Source of the DNA: Papaver somniferum
Taxonomy: Eukaryota > Streptophyta > Magnoliopsida > Ranunculales > Papaveraceae
DNA length: 64,000 bases
NCBI RefSeq assembly: GCF_003573695.1
Contig: NC_039363.1
Coordinates: 130,679,302 to 130,743,301, forward strand
Direction of reading: 5' to 3'
Position numbers and translations under genes: made by a program. Below are positions 45,863 through 58,979 of the stretch, one piece after another. The notes below the pieces were generated by a model that did no database searches, was not told the DNA's origin, and worked only from the letters and a program-made list of their open reading frames with translations. The first letter of the stretch is position 1, and each line of letters opens with the position of its first letter.

Positions 45863-46233
45863 CACACATGAGTTACTGGGCATGCCAGTTTGATGTATCC
45901 CATTTGATATCTTCGTATCCGAGAATCAACAAACTCGACTCCGCATTGTTCACAAAATTTCGGGTCTTCTTTTTCATCTCCGATTACTCGATAGTTTCCA
46001 CAGGCACAAATTCCACTTTTTATAGGCCCAAAAATTCTTTCACAAAACAATCCATCTTTTTCCAGCTTATTGGTTTTGTAATGAAAAGTACTAGGTTTTT
46101 TCACCTCTCCAACAACCTCTCCGCTGGATAGTATTTTTTTGGCCCAAGCGCTTATTTGTTCAGGAGAAACTGATCCAATTAGAAGGTGTTGATGTTTATA
46201 CCGGTCGATCATAGAAGAAATATTCTGATTCAT
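45863..46233 (-). pseudogene. rpoC1: rpoC1 exon 1, start fragment
   Basis: From the ATG at 46233 ([15 protein letters not shown]) through [20 protein letters not shown] and the zinc-site cysteines of FCEQCGVEF to [13 protein letters not shown], where the retrotransposon breaks in. The reading frame is open to that point. It starts 6 bases after the rpoB stop, as in plastomes. An upstream TTG in frame is not needed. Confidence 0.9.
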
Positions 46234-46238
46234 CCCGA

Positions 46239-47625
46239 TCAAGCTTCCTTCCTTTGAATCTGGAAGTTCTTCTCAGATACAAGGAAATGATTCAATTCCA
46301 GAGCCAAAGATCGTAGTTCTCGAACGAGCAATCGAAAGGATTCTGGAGCATCCTCAGGTTTAGGTATTGTTCCTCCAATGGTCGTAGTACCAAGTACTTC
46401 CTGACTAGCTCTAATATGATCATATTTATAAGTAAGCATCTCTTGTAAAATGTGAGCAACGCCAAACCCCTTTAAATCCCAAACTTCCAATTCTCCTACC
46501 CTAAGGGGTTGTTGTGTAACAAGTACATAATGCCCGCTGGAACGCCCATGAATTTTATCATCAACTTGATGAATTAATTTTAGGATATAGGATTTTCCTA
46601 TTATAACGGGTTGTTCAAAAGGATCTCCCGTTCTTCCATCAAATATTCTGCTTTTTCCCGGATACTCGGGTTCAAATACCCACGGATTCGCTGTTTGCTT
46701 ACTGGCTTCATATAATTCAGAAAACACGAGTTTTCTAGAAGCCTCTTGCTCATATCTCTCATCAAAGGGTGGTATTTGATAATGCTTGTCTAGCAGATCC
46801 CACGCTAACCCGAGCGAGCATTCAAATATCTGTCCTACATTCATTCGTGAAGGTACTCCTAATGGATTGAAGACCATATCAACAGGCGTTCCGTCTTGTA
46901 AATACGACATATCTTATCTAGGAAATTTTTTGGAAATGATACCTTTATTCCCATGCCTTCCAGCAACTTTATCTCCTACTTTTATTTCACGTTTCTGTGA
47001 AATATGTACACGAATCATTTCTGGATTATAACTATAACCCCCCTTTTTTTCTGGATCCATCTCACATCAATAACTCGACCTCTGCTACCTATAGGTAATT
47101 TTAGACAAGTTTCCTTTGCAGTGGATACTTGAATGCCAATTATATCCCGTAATAATCTATCTTCCGGGGCATATGATGATTCTTTCGTCATATGAGGCGT
47201 TAATTTACCTACTAAAATATCACCTGTTTCTACACAAGACCCCAGCATCACAATTCCGTTTCTATCTAAATTCTGGAGTAAGTGGGCTTCTAAATTCGGT
47301 ATTTCATTAGTGATCCTTTCAGGGCCTTGGCTTGTCACATGAGTCTGAATTTCATATTTCCGTATACGAAAAGAAGTATAAACATCTCCATATACTAGAC
47401 ATTCACTAATAAGTACGACATCTTCAAAATTGTAGCCTTCCCATGGCATATAAGCTACTAATACGTTTTTTTCCCCAAAGCGAGTTCGCCACCAACTGTA
47501 GCAACACCATCTGCTAAAATTTGTCCCTTTTTAATGCAGTTACCCCGTTGAACTTGGGATTTTTGATGCATACAAGTATTTTTGTTGGAACGTTGATACA
47601 TAACCAATGGAATGCTTAGAGAGAA
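46239..47625 (-). pseudogene. rpoB: Plastid RNA polymerase beta subunit, 3' part (NUPT copy)
   Basis: Only the C-terminal third or so of beta is present. From the right: [20 protein letters not shown] and [31 protein letters not shown] (47449), [25 protein letters not shown], then [20 protein letters not shown] (46910) and [19 protein letters not shown] to the normal end NFQIQRKEA. Two frame breaks (near 47450 and 46910-47015). The family normally has about nine residues (GRAKQGGQR-like) between QQPLR and VGE; they are missing here, a clean in-frame loss. The 5' two-thirds of rpoB never arrived or was deleted. Confidence 0.9.
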
Positions 47626-47740
47626 AGACAATGAGAAAGGGAGAAAGGCCCTTTTGGAGAGAGATACTATGAATACGTTTTAGAATAGGCCGGCTGATAA
47701 TGATTTGAGTTAATGATAATGAACCAACCAAACCGCCTAT
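47626..47740. other. Junction filler between the two plastid blocks
   Basis: About 115 bases do not match the rpoB frame or the atpI-atpH spacer as I know them. It may be plastid sequence from elsewhere, mitochondrial DNA or repair filler. On both sides the orientation of the plastid genes flips. Confidence 0.4.
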
Positions 47741-48585
<845 letters not shown>

Positions 48586-49026
48586 TCCTAAGAATATAAA
48601 GTTTTTTTTTCTAAATTTTATTGCCCTGGATTTCCCACCTGCTTTTTTGAATTCTATCAAGATTTTACTCCTACAATCACTTTATGATTGAGACAATATC
48701 TGTGGGAAGGACTGATTTGAGGATGAGGAATTAGCAGACCTACTCGCTTTCTTCCTTCCCGTTCTTAGTCCAATGAAACCCTTTTTTTTAGAAAGCGTTG
48801 CAAAAGATGAGGTATTTCACAAATGACATGAGATATGGACCTAATTCTAATAAGTGTGTTTCTGAGTGGGAACCTCAATTGAAATATCAAAAAAAATTCA
48901 AAATGGAATAATAAAATCTATGTAAAAAAAAGGAAAAAAAAAGAATAAATCAAACAATAAAAGAAAGGGACGAATTGATACAAACTCTGTTTGATTTTGT
49001 TAGTCCTATCTATAAGATGAGATCAT

Positions 49027-50273
49027 ATGAAAAATGTAACCGATTCTTTCGTTTCTTTGGGTCACTGGCCATCCCCCGGGAGTTTCGAGTTTAATACCGA
49101 TATTTTAGCAACAAATCGAATAAATCTAAATGTAGTACTTGGTGTATTGATCTTTTTTGGAAAGGGAGTGTGTGCGGGTTGTTTATTTCAAGAATAGGCT
49201 GGATCTAACTAGATGCACTTTCTTTTTTCTTTAGAACTAAACTAGGTAAATGAAGGGTGCACGATCTCGCGAATTACTTCTGAATAAGTGAAGAAATCAT
49301 ATGTAAGAACCATAGCATTTCGCGACTCATTGGTAAAGTAAATACACTTTGATTCTCTATCAACCAATAATGTAGAACTATTAACATGGTTAAAGCTAAA
49401 CCGTTTGAAGTCTAGGCGTAACATGGTACTCTTTCTACCACTATGTTAGTATGGAAATGGTTTCAAAAAAAGTAGGGAATTTTTTCGATATAGAACACTC
49501 ATATCAATAAAAGATTTGAACTTGTTACTGGAAAAGGGAAGGATCCCTTTTTTCAATGCCGAATTGACGGCCTATGTATTAAAGTAATAAGCATTTTTTG
49601 GATTTTAAGAAAAAACAACTTTGCCGATAATTACAGATTTTTTTCTAGACGGAAGAGTCCTCCAAATATTATGGTCGTGGATCAATGATCCGTTTTGATA
49701 TTTTGGAATACGAACAGAGAAGAGAGGATAGGCTCATTATATAAAAAAATGGAATCCCTTATAAGTAACTGAGCGTGAGAGCCAAATGAATCGAAAGATT
49801 CATGTTTGGTTCGGGAAGAGATCGTGGAAGTTTTGAAATGAATGGGAAGATAATCTACTTTCATTAAGTGATTTATTATATAATCGAAAACACAGGATCT
49901 TGAGTACTATTCGAAATTCAGAAGAATTACGTGAAGGGGCCATTGAACAGCTGGAAAAAGCCAGGGCCCTCTTACGAAAAGTGGAAATGGAAGCCGATCA
50001 ATTTCGAGTGAATGGATATTCTGAGATAGAACGAGAAAAATCAAATTTGATTAATTCAACTTATAATAATTTGGTACAATTAGAAAATTACAAAAACGTA
50101 ACCATTCAGTTTGAACAACAAAAAGCGATTAATCAAGTCTGACAATGAGTTTTCCAACAAGCCTTACAAGGAGATCTAGGAACTCTGAATAGTTGTTTGA
50201 ACAAAGAGTTACATTTACGCACCATAAATGCTAATATTGACATGTTTGGGGCGATGAAAGAAATAACCGATTA
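49027..50273 (+). pseudogene. atpF: Plastid ATP synthase subunit b (NUPT copy)
   Basis: Exon 1 (49027-49171) reads [20 protein letters not shown] to LIFFGKGV and holds the membrane anchor. A group II intron starting GTGCG follows. Exon 2 (49869-50273) holds the charged stator helix: [20 protein letters not shown] to NQV, then [17 protein letters not shown] and the normal end MKEITD. Within QV-R-Q-R-V both arginine codons are TGA (50140-50148), consistent with two CGA to TGA changes. Confidence 0.9.
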
Positions 50274-50334
50274 GTCCTTTGTACTGCAGGCATTATTTTT
50301 TCCTTTGCTTCTAAAAAAGAATTAAGAAAGTCTC

Positions 50335-51856
50335 ATGGAAACTATTAGAGCCGACGAAATTAGTACTATTATCCGTGAACGTATTGAAGAATATAATAGA
50401 GAAGTAAAGGTTGTGAATACCAACAACGTACTTCAAGTAGGCGACGATATAGCTCGTATTCATGGTCTTGATGAAGTAATGGCAGGAGAATTAGTATAAT
50501 TTGAAGAAGGTAAAATAGGCATTGCTATTAATTTGGAATCAAATAATGTTGGTGTTGTATTAATGGGTGATAGTTTAATGATACAAGAGGGAAGTTCTGT
50601 AAAAGCAACGGGACGAATTGCTCAGATCCCTGTGAGCGAATCTTATTTGGGTCGTGTTGTAAATGCTATGGCTAAACCTATTGATGGTAGGGGTGAAATT
50701 TCATCTTCTGAATCCCGGTTAATTGAATCTCCCGCTCCAGGTATTATTTCAAGACGTTCTGTATATGAGCCTCTTCAAACGGGACTTATTGCTATTGATT
50801 CGATGATCCCTGTAGGGCACGACCAACGAGAATTAATTATTAGGGACAGGCAGACCGGTAAAACAGCAGTAGCCACGGATACTGTTCTCAATCAAAAAGG
50901 GAAAAATGTAGTATGTGTTTATGTATCTATTGGTCAAAAAGCGTCTTTTGTAGCTCAGGTAGTGACTACTTTCCAGGAACGGGGGGCAATGGATTATACT
51001 ATTGTGGTAGCCGAAATGGCAGACTCACCTGCTACATTACAATACCTCGCCCCTTATACAGGAGCGACTCTGGATGAATATTTTATGTACCGTGAACGAT
51101 ATACTTCAATCATTTATGATGATCCCTCCAAACAAGCACAAGCTTATCGTCAAATGTATCTTCTATTACGGAGACCCCCAGGCCGCAAAGCTTATCCAGG
51201 AGATGTTTTTTATTTGCATTCACGCCTTTTGGAAAGAGCCGCTAAATTAAGTATTCTTTTAGGTGAAGGAAGTATGACTGCTTTACCAATAGTAGAGACT
51301 CAATCTGGGGATGTTCGGCTTATATCCCTACCAACGTAATTTCCATTACAAATGGAAAAGTATTCTTATCCGCCGATCTATTCAATGCCGGAATCCGACC
51401 TTCTATAAATGTGGGGTTTTATGTTTCCGGAGTAGGATTTACGGCTCAAATTAAAGCCATGAAACAAGTAGCTGGAAAATTAAAATTGGAGCTGGCTCAA
51501 TTCGCTGAGTTAGAAGCCTTTGCACAATTTGCTTCTGATCTCGATAACGCAACTCAGAATCAATTGGCAAGAGGTCAACTATTACGTGAATTGCTCAAAC
51601 AAGCCCAATCGGCTCCTCTCACCGTGGAAGAACATGTAATGACTATTTATACTGGAACGAATGGGTATCTTGGTTCGTTAGAAATAGATCAGGTAAAGAA
51701 ATTCCTCGTTCAATTACGTACTTACTTAAAAACGAATAAACCTCAATTGCAAGAAATCATATCTTCTACCAAGAAATTTCCGGAGGAAGCAGAAGTTCTT
51801 TTGAAGGAAGCTATTAAGGAACAGATGGAACGTTTCTACTTCAGGAACAAGCATAA
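50335..51856 (+). pseudogene. atpA: Plastid ATP synthase subunit alpha (NUPT copy)
   Basis: Starts [20 protein letters not shown] and ends QEQA. Lesions: a TAA in place of Glu after MAGELV (near 50497); a one-base loss near 51311 after SGDV that shifts the frame before AYIPTN; and another shift near 51838 before LLQEQA. The P-loop region reads RDRQTGKTA, with the first Gly of GDRQTGKT changed to Arg. Other conserved parts (LYAPYTGA-like, [33 protein letters not shown]) remain. The active gene product would be the CF1 alpha subunit. Confidence 0.9.
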
Positions 51857-51961
51857 AGAAGTTGATTACTCTTAGTAAATCGTCGATAAGCGTTTCTTAT
51901 TTAAATCATTCAAAATATTTGTCTTGACATAAAAAGATAGAAAAATAGATGGAAATAAATT

Positions 51962-52032
51962 GCGTCCAATAGGATTTGAACCTATACCAAAGGTTTAGAA
52001 GATCTCTGTCCTATCCATTAGACAATGGACGC
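51962..52032 (-). tRNA. trnR-UCU: Plastid tRNA-Arg(UCU), NUPT copy
   Basis: The minus strand starts GCGTCCATTGTCTAATGGAT and ends ATCCTATTGGACGC; acceptor arms pair and TTCTAAA forms the anticodon loop. Located between atpA and trnG as in plastomes. Confidence 0.9.
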
Positions 52033-52176
52033 CTTTTCATTCCGTATTTTATCTTTTTATTTTTCTTTTACTATCTTACTGTTTGTAAAAAAGGATCCAG
52101 TTTCTTTATGTGAAATAATTTAGGAAAGGAATATGCGTATTTACATTAATGATGCGTATATCAAAATTAAAATGGA

Positions 52177-52924
52177 GCGGGTAGCGGGAATCGAACCCGC
52201 ATCGTTAACTTGGAAGGCTAGGGGTTATAGTCGACGTCGATTCAACCTTTCTTTTTGACGTCTCTAATTCAAAACCGAACATGAAACTTTGGTTTCATTC
52301 GGCTCCTTTATGGAAAATGGATAGATTCCCAAATCTAAGTTGTAAAAAAAAAAAATCGACCCATAACACCTATGTTAGATTTTTTGTCTGAATACATTCA
52401 AAGCAACTCGCTTTATAGATGATCCCTCTAGAAGGGGGTAATTATAACAAATACTTCTAGTTATTGTTCTCTATTTCTACTGTGCGAATCCTGGGGAAAA
52501 GAGTTGTGTTTCCACCGAGCTGAAACAATATGTTGATGGCCCTAGTAAAACAAAGTCATCATTTAATAGCTATTTCGCTTCAATTTCCCTTCTACAAAGA
52601 AAAAATGGAAGATCTAGTTACGATTGAAATACACTTTTTTCTTTATCCATGGACCCTTTATTCATACTCATTCAATTGGAAGTTTTGATCCAACTAAAAA
52701 AATTATGCTTCGCAATTCCATAATCCAATTTTCAATTTTGAATTGACCTTGGATACAAATCACGAGAATGTATATTCTTCCTCAAATCTTTCATTGAGAG
52801 GTAAAGGATAAAATCCTTTTAAGAAAGAAAGTTTTTGATCGGAATACAAATTAATCGAAAGACCCCTTAACTATTTAAGGGATTAATATAACGAATCACA
52901 CTTTTACCACTAAACTATACCCGC
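52177..52924 (-). tRNA. trnG-UCC: Plastid tRNA-Gly(UCC) with group II intron, NUPT copy
   Basis: The 5' exon (52924-52902) reads GCGGGTATAGTTTAGTGGTA. The intron begins GTGTG and is about 680 bp. The 3' exon (52224-52177) contains CCTTCCAAG and TTCGATTCCCGCTACCCGC. The arms of the two exons pair. Confidence 0.85.
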
Positions 52925-53820
52925 TACAATTGATTACTGTATATGAATGGAATCTTTGTCAAACAAGGGAATCCTAGATAATAAAGATAGGATCAGAATA
53001 TAATTATTACATTGGAGCGTTGACGCTTTTTGTCGGTAGAACTTGATGAGGTAGGAAAAGAAGTTTTATAAAAAAAGATTATATCTTTTTTTTTTTGCTG
53101 GGAGTTCTTTAAAGAGCCACTGAAGTCACAAAATATTGTGTCAGAGTCCATAGATCCGTTTTTTCAACCCTCCAATACTTTACAAGAAAATACAAAATTT
53201 TATCAAAAAAGAGAGAAAGTTTGATTCTTTCAGTTTTTGAAGATACCCTTTCCCTATTTATTTTATTCATATTCCGCTGGTAAATTTTAGGAATTCGAGC
53301 CAATCAACTGGATCTAGTATAAAAACCCGGAGTCTTTTTTATGGACTCAACTCAAGTCTTCAAATAAAGACTGCCCTTGAAGAAATAAAAAAATTATAGT
53401 TATAATATTAAGAAATAGGATAGGTCCCTCTTTTTCAAAATTGAGAAAAAGTGCAAAGACACTTCTATCCTATACCATAAGATTGGAAATAGTCTTCTGT
53501 GTTCCTGTCATTGTTGTTTCAATAACAAGTCTTTTTGTTTTCAAATCAGAGAAATGAGTTGATCTATCATTCATTGCGTTGGAATAAAATAAGAAATGGC
53601 CCGGCTAGGTACTGACCAGGCCGGGGAATAAAAGGAGCTTTCGGCTAAAAAGGGTGGAGATTCCGTTTTTCTTTCTATGCAAGATATACCCATTATCGAA
53701 ATGAAATTCGAGTTGGATTGCTAATCCAATTTGTATCTATCTTATCTATCTATAGAATAGAGTGAAAGAAGAAATAAAGACTTTTTGGCTTCAAGCGTAA
53801 CATAGTAATTTTTTCAATTT
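52925..53820. other. Plastid trnG-trnS spacer
   Basis: AT-rich plastid spacer sequence with homopolymer runs; no gene seen. Confidence 0.7.
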
Positions 53821-53908
53821 GGAGAGATGGGTGAGTGGACTAAAGCGGCGGATTGCTAATCCGTTGTACGATTTATTTGTACCGAGGGTTCGAATCCCTC
53901 TCTTTCCG
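53821..53908 (+). tRNA. trnS-GCU: Plastid tRNA-Ser(GCU), NUPT copy
   Basis: 88 bases from GGAGAGATGGGTGAGTGGAC to CCCTCTCTTTCCG, with GATTGCTAATCC as anticodon arm (GCU) and a long variable arm as in class II tRNAs. Confidence 0.9.
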
Positions 53909-54063
53909 TTTCCTTCGATGACTTGCTTTGTTTTTGCATTCAAAAAAATACCGAGACCATTTCATTTTATCTTATTTTCTCATAGTTAAATGTCTGCAAT
54001 AAAAAAAATAAGAAAATGAATAAACCAACAAGCAATAAAAAGGTTTTTTCCTCTTCCTCTTTT

Positions 54064-54228
<165 letters not shown>

Positions 54229-54558
54229 TTATACCACATATCCTCTTTTTACACCAAGAAACGAAGTAGTTTCTCAAAAAGAAAGTAATTTTAAGAAATT
54301 CTTTTGTAATAAGATTCTTTCGTTACGGAAAGGCTTTTTTATGACCTAATTCTATATTGTGGGGGACCCTAAATTTAATAGGGCCCTTGAAGTAGAAGGT
54401 CAAGTTGGGGAGGTGATCCAGATTTCTCGCAATTATCCAAGAATAAAAATGTTTGGATCGAGGGTTCAGAATGTAAGACTTAGCTGATCGTTTTAATTGT
54501 TATAATCTTTTTTAATCGAAAAAATCATACATGTTGGTAGAACAGTAGGAAAAAAATA

Positions 54559-54743
54559 TCATCGAAAACTTACAGCAGCTTTCCAAACAAGGGCTAAGAG
54601 AAGAAAGAGCACAGGTACTACTGGCATAACATCTACATTGGATTAAAAACCGCATAAGCCTCGGGCAATTTGGCGAAGAAAAAACTACTCGAATGAAGGG
54701 CAGAATTAAGACAGACACAGATCAAACTAAAGATATTAAGCAT
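54559..54743 (-). pseudogene. psbK: Photosystem II protein K (NUPT copy, frameshift)
   Basis: [20 protein letters not shown] and [15 protein letters not shown] are in frame; then a single base is lost (ATGTAG for ATTGTAG), which gives an early stop. Allowing for it, the rest [18 protein letters not shown] to AAVSFR and stop is complete. Confidence 0.9.
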
Positions 54744-55076
54744 AACAAACATTTCCTTCTTGGAGATAATTGTATTTTGATTGAGTTATGGATATTAAGG
54801 AAAAAAACGAAGAAAGTAAGGTAGATCAAAATTCTTTTTTTTTTTTACTTGCTCAATCACAAATCCTTCACTTCTCAACCAAGAACAGAAGGAGTCATAC
54901 TTTCATACAATATCTTAATTTAATTCTCTGTAATGATCAACAAATTTGGTGAAATCCTACAACTATATGCATGAAATCCTAGCAACAATCTACTCTATTC
55001 CATAGATATTTGGGTGGGAATTGACGAATAAACAATACGGATATTGGTGTTTATTGGTGTCAAATATAAATATAAA

Positions 55077-55148
55077 TGGGGCGTGGCCAAGCGGTAAGGC
55101 AATGGGTTTTGGTCCCGGGACTCGGAGGTTCGAATCCTTCCGTCCCAG
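55077..55148 (+). tRNA. trnQ-UUG: Plastid tRNA-Gln(UUG), NUPT copy
   Basis: 72 bases starting TGGGGCGTGGCCAAGCGGTA and ending CCTTCCGTCCCAG; anticodon TTG in GGTTTTGGTCC. The lower anticodon stem region differs slightly from the usual plastid form (CCCGGGACTCGG). Confidence 0.9.
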
Positions 55149-56262
55149 AGCAGTCCAATTAGGTTCAAAGTGTAATGTTGAATAAAATCGAAAATCCTTT
55201 TTTCTTAGCTTAGTTCTACTGATTCTTTTCTGAATCATATCTTTCCTTTTTTCTCGCAAAACAACCCAGGGCAAATGACATGCCGATAGAGCAAAATCTA
55301 TTTCCTATCCTACCTGACTAGGAAATAGCTCAATAGTTGAATTCAAAAATTAGATGGGCTCTTCCGTGTCTTCCTATTACGTCGATATTCCTAGTTTCTT
55401 AGAAAGACTTTATGGTCTTTGAATAAAAAAAATAACGCATTCAAAGTGAAAATGCGAAAAAACTCTACCTTACTTCCCCTATATCTAAAGTAAACAGAGG
55501 AGTCCAATTATTAGTTATTAATTCTCTGGGGATCTTGGAAGTCTAAACTAAACAAGAATGGGCTCTTGGGACTAATTAAATTTTCATTCCGTCACCGAGA
55601 TAATGATTCATTCAAAATCTATGGGTGATTGAGTCGGAAATGAGATATCTATTAAACTTTTTGAACTACTGGCTATGAACTGATTGCGAAATCTTTTAAT
55701 TTATTTCACGATCAAATAAGAAAGATTCTATTGATATTAAAATATAAAAATTTAAAAACGAAACGCTTTTAATGATGTTTTATCGATCTTTAGTTCTCGA
55801 AAAGATGTGAGATTTATTAATGTTAATTCTATCGACTCATTTCTGGCCTTTCCAGTTCATTTGACCCATTTATTTGGTTAATACTTAATATTCATTTTGT
55901 TCCGGTATTAGAAATTTAATTAAAGACCCTCCCCTTTTTTTAGTTAGGTGTTTTTAGCTTAGTTGGTCGAGAAAGGTTGAAACTTTCATGATTGATCGTC
56001 TTGAACAATATGTTCTGTTGAAGATACAGATTAAAGAAAAGCGTTTTTTTCTTCATTTTCTGTATAAATTCTTTTGATCATAGAATAAAAGATGGGGTTA
56101 ATTAAATTGAATCCTTTGCGAAGACTTCTCCAGAAAAAAGGACCTTTCCATATAGAAAAAGAAAGTATGAAAATATAGATTACTATGTGCCGATGGAACC
56201 AATGACTACTCATGATTCCATATTGAATCAACTCCATACCGACTCCAAACTAGAGGAAAGTT
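55149..56262. other. Plastid trnQ-rps16 spacer
   Basis: AT-rich spacer of the expected size. No gene seen. Confidence 0.7.
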
Positions 56263-57370
56263 ATGGTAAAACTTCGTTTAAAACGATGTGGTAGAAAGCA
56301 ACGTGCGACTTGAAGGACATGATCGGTTGTGGATTCTTACATCCACCATTTTATAAAGGAATGAAGGTGCTCTTGGCTCGACATAGTTTGTTCTGTTTCA
56401 CTAAAACAATCCCTTTTTGTTGGGTTATAAATAGTACATGATGGAGCTCGATTAGAAAGTCTTGATTCATTTCTCAGGGGAAAGGGTCTAGGGTTAGTGT
56501 CAATCAATAAGCCGGAACAACATCGTAAGTATATCTTCAATATAGAAATCGAAAGTATCCAATTCGAGCAAACGTTTCAAAAAAAGGAAATTCTTTTCTT
56601 GGAATTGTCAAAAAACTATTTTGATCAAAACAAAAGTGTATTGCATGGGAATCAATCCTTCATTTGATTCTTCGATAGAAAGAAATCACAAAAGGTATGT
56701 TGCTGTCGTTTTGAAAAATTAAAGATCACCGAAGTAATGTCTAAAACCAATGATTCAAAGCAACGATAAAGGATCCTGGAACAAGAAAACACCATTTTCT
56801 GTTGTCTCAACAATAGGTTCGGTCAGGGCGAGGAATAAAAAATGGACTCTAAACAAGACAAAGAAAGGGGGTTAGAGACATCTTAATAAATAAAATGCCT
56901 AAGCTTAAGGATTTTCCTTTGAGCTCTTTGATAATTATACAACTTGAGTTATGAGTACGAATGGTTTTTTCTTTTCTGCAAGAAGGAAGAAAAAAAGGAA
57001 TGCAAAAAAAGTCTAATGGATTTGCTGATTATCTAAATCTATTTGGAACTATATACATAAATTCAAATCATTCTTTCTCGAGCCGTATGAGGAGAAAACC
57101 TCCTATACGTTTCTAGGGGGCGTTGTTCATCTACATCTATCCCAATGATCCATCTATCGAATCGTTGCAATTGATGTTCGATCCCGAAAAGGAAGAGATC
57201 TTCGAAAAATGGGTTTTTACGATCCGATAAAGAATCAAACTTATTCAAACGTTCCCGCTATTCTTTATTTCCTTGAAAAAGTCGCTCAACCCAAAGGAAC
57301 CGTTCATGATATTTCAAAGAAGGCAGAGGTGTTTAAGGAACTTCCCTTTAATCAAACGAACTTTAAATAA
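56263..57370 (+). CDS. rps16: Plastid ribosomal protein S16, two exons (NUPT copy, open)
   Basis: Exon 1 (56263-56302) encodes [14 protein letters not shown] group II intron beginning GTGCGACTTG follows, about 840 bp long. Exon 2 (57147-57370) encodes [40 protein letters not shown] and [20 protein letters not shown], and ends TAA. Spliced, it gives 87 residues in one frame, full length for a 30S subunit protein. It needs plastid intron splicing, so nuclear expression is unlikely. Confidence 0.85.
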
Positions 57371-57846
57371 TGAACAAAGAAAAAGAAAGTGGGGGTTCCA
57401 TAATGTGAACTTAACTTCCCGTAATTTGTTCTTTTCTCACTCTTTTTATTGTTCTATATATAGGAATTAACTATTAGATTGCTTTCATATAATCCCAAAT
57501 TATCGATCTCGAAAAAATGAAATATTTTTTCTTGATATGATTTTTGTTAGGATGACACCAAGAAAAGGGGGTTAAGCTTGCTTATTATCCCTTTAGTGAT
57601 ATTTGAGATTTTTTTTCTTTTTTTCTTTATGTTTTCAACGTTCATATTGACAATACTGTATTGAACAAATATAATTGGATCGTGGATAAATGGATCTATT
57701 TATCCACGTCCCATAAGTTTTGTTTTTTACTTCATAAAAATGTGTTCGTTAGATTTGCTGTAAGTTTAATCCTTTGATGTGTCTGTTCAATCTAATCCAT
57801 TTTTTTTTTATTTCGGTCGTATCTACACACCATAATTATATTATTT
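57371..57846. other. Plastid rps16-trnK spacer
   Basis: AT-rich sequence without a gene. Confidence 0.7.
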
Positions 57847-57883
57847 GGGTTGCTAACTCAATGGTAGAGTACTCGGATTTTAA
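57847..57883 (+). tRNA. trnK-UUU: Plastid tRNA-Lys(UUU), 5' exon only
   Basis: GGGTTGCTAACTCAATGGTA to TTTTAA, followed by an intron starting GTGTGG (usually GTGCG). The 3' exon would lie beyond matK, outside the window. Confidence 0.85.
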
Positions 57884-58565
57884 GTGTGGCAAGATCCTTT
57901 TACACATTTGGATGAATCAACGGATTCGTCCATACCATTGGTAAAGTTTGTAAGATCACGACTGATCCTGAAAGGGAATGAATGGAAAATATAGCATGTC
58001 GTATCAATGCAAAACTCTGAGAATTTTTCGTACTTACCAGAGCGGTACAAGATATTGTTTGAATTCTTGGAGCATGACAAAATAAATTCACGGATGAGTC
58101 GAGTGAATAAATGGATAGATCCATACGGCTCCAATTATAGGGAAATAAAAAGCAACGGGCTTTTGTTCTTAATTTGAATGATTACCCGATCTAATTATAC
58201 GTTAAAAATATATTAGTGCCTAACGCGGTAAAAGGTTCTCCTATATTTGGATTATCTATTTTTTTATGAATCCTAACTATTCACTATATGTTCATTATAG
58301 TATGGAGGGGAGACGAATGTGTAGAAGAAAGGGTATATTGATAAAGATAATTTTTTTCCAAAATAAAAAGAGCGGTCGGGTTGCAAAAATAAAGGATTTC
58401 TAACCATTATCAATTGGATTAAAAAAGGTAGGATCCGTTGATTAGCATATCTGTCTCCGAGGTGTCTAGTTTTTTATTATTATATACCTTGTTTTGAATG
58501 TATCGCACTATGTATCATTTGTGAACCCAAGAAATCCTTTGCCTTTGTTTCAAATCGAATTTTAA

Positions 58566-58979
58566 ATGACGGAATTGGAAGCATATTCAAAAATAGATAG
58601 ATCTCGACAACAAGACTTCCTATATCCACTTCTCTTTCAGGACTATATTTATGCACTTGCTCATGATCATGGTTTAAATGGATCAATTGTTTATGAATCC
58701 GTGAAAAATATAGGTTATGATAATAAATCCAGTTCACTGCTTGTGAAACATTTAATTGCTCAAATGTTGCTAAACAAAAAAAATTTGTTGCGCGCAACCC
58801 AAATGTTTATTATCAAATGATATCCGAGGGGCTTTCAGTCATAGTAGAAATTCCTTTTTTACTACGATTAGTATCTTTTCTAGAAGGAAAGGACATAAAA
58901 AAATCTCATAATTTACGATCCATTCATTCAATATTTCCTTTTTTAGAGGATAAATTATCACATTTAACTCATGTGTCAA
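58566..58979 (+). pseudogene. matK: Plastid maturase K, start fragment (NUPT copy)
   Basis: Inside the trnK intron, a frame begins [20 protein letters not shown] and continues [12 protein letters not shown] and [18 protein letters not shown] small deletion and frameshift near 58760-58800 follow; then [17 protein letters not shown] and [20 protein letters not shown] in another frame. The LTR of the right family A element cuts it at THVS. The maturase and X domains are missing from the window. Confidence 0.85.

Noticed and set aside
46234..46242. rpoC1 start at an upstream TTG
   Set aside because: The in-frame ATG at 46233 matches the usual start.
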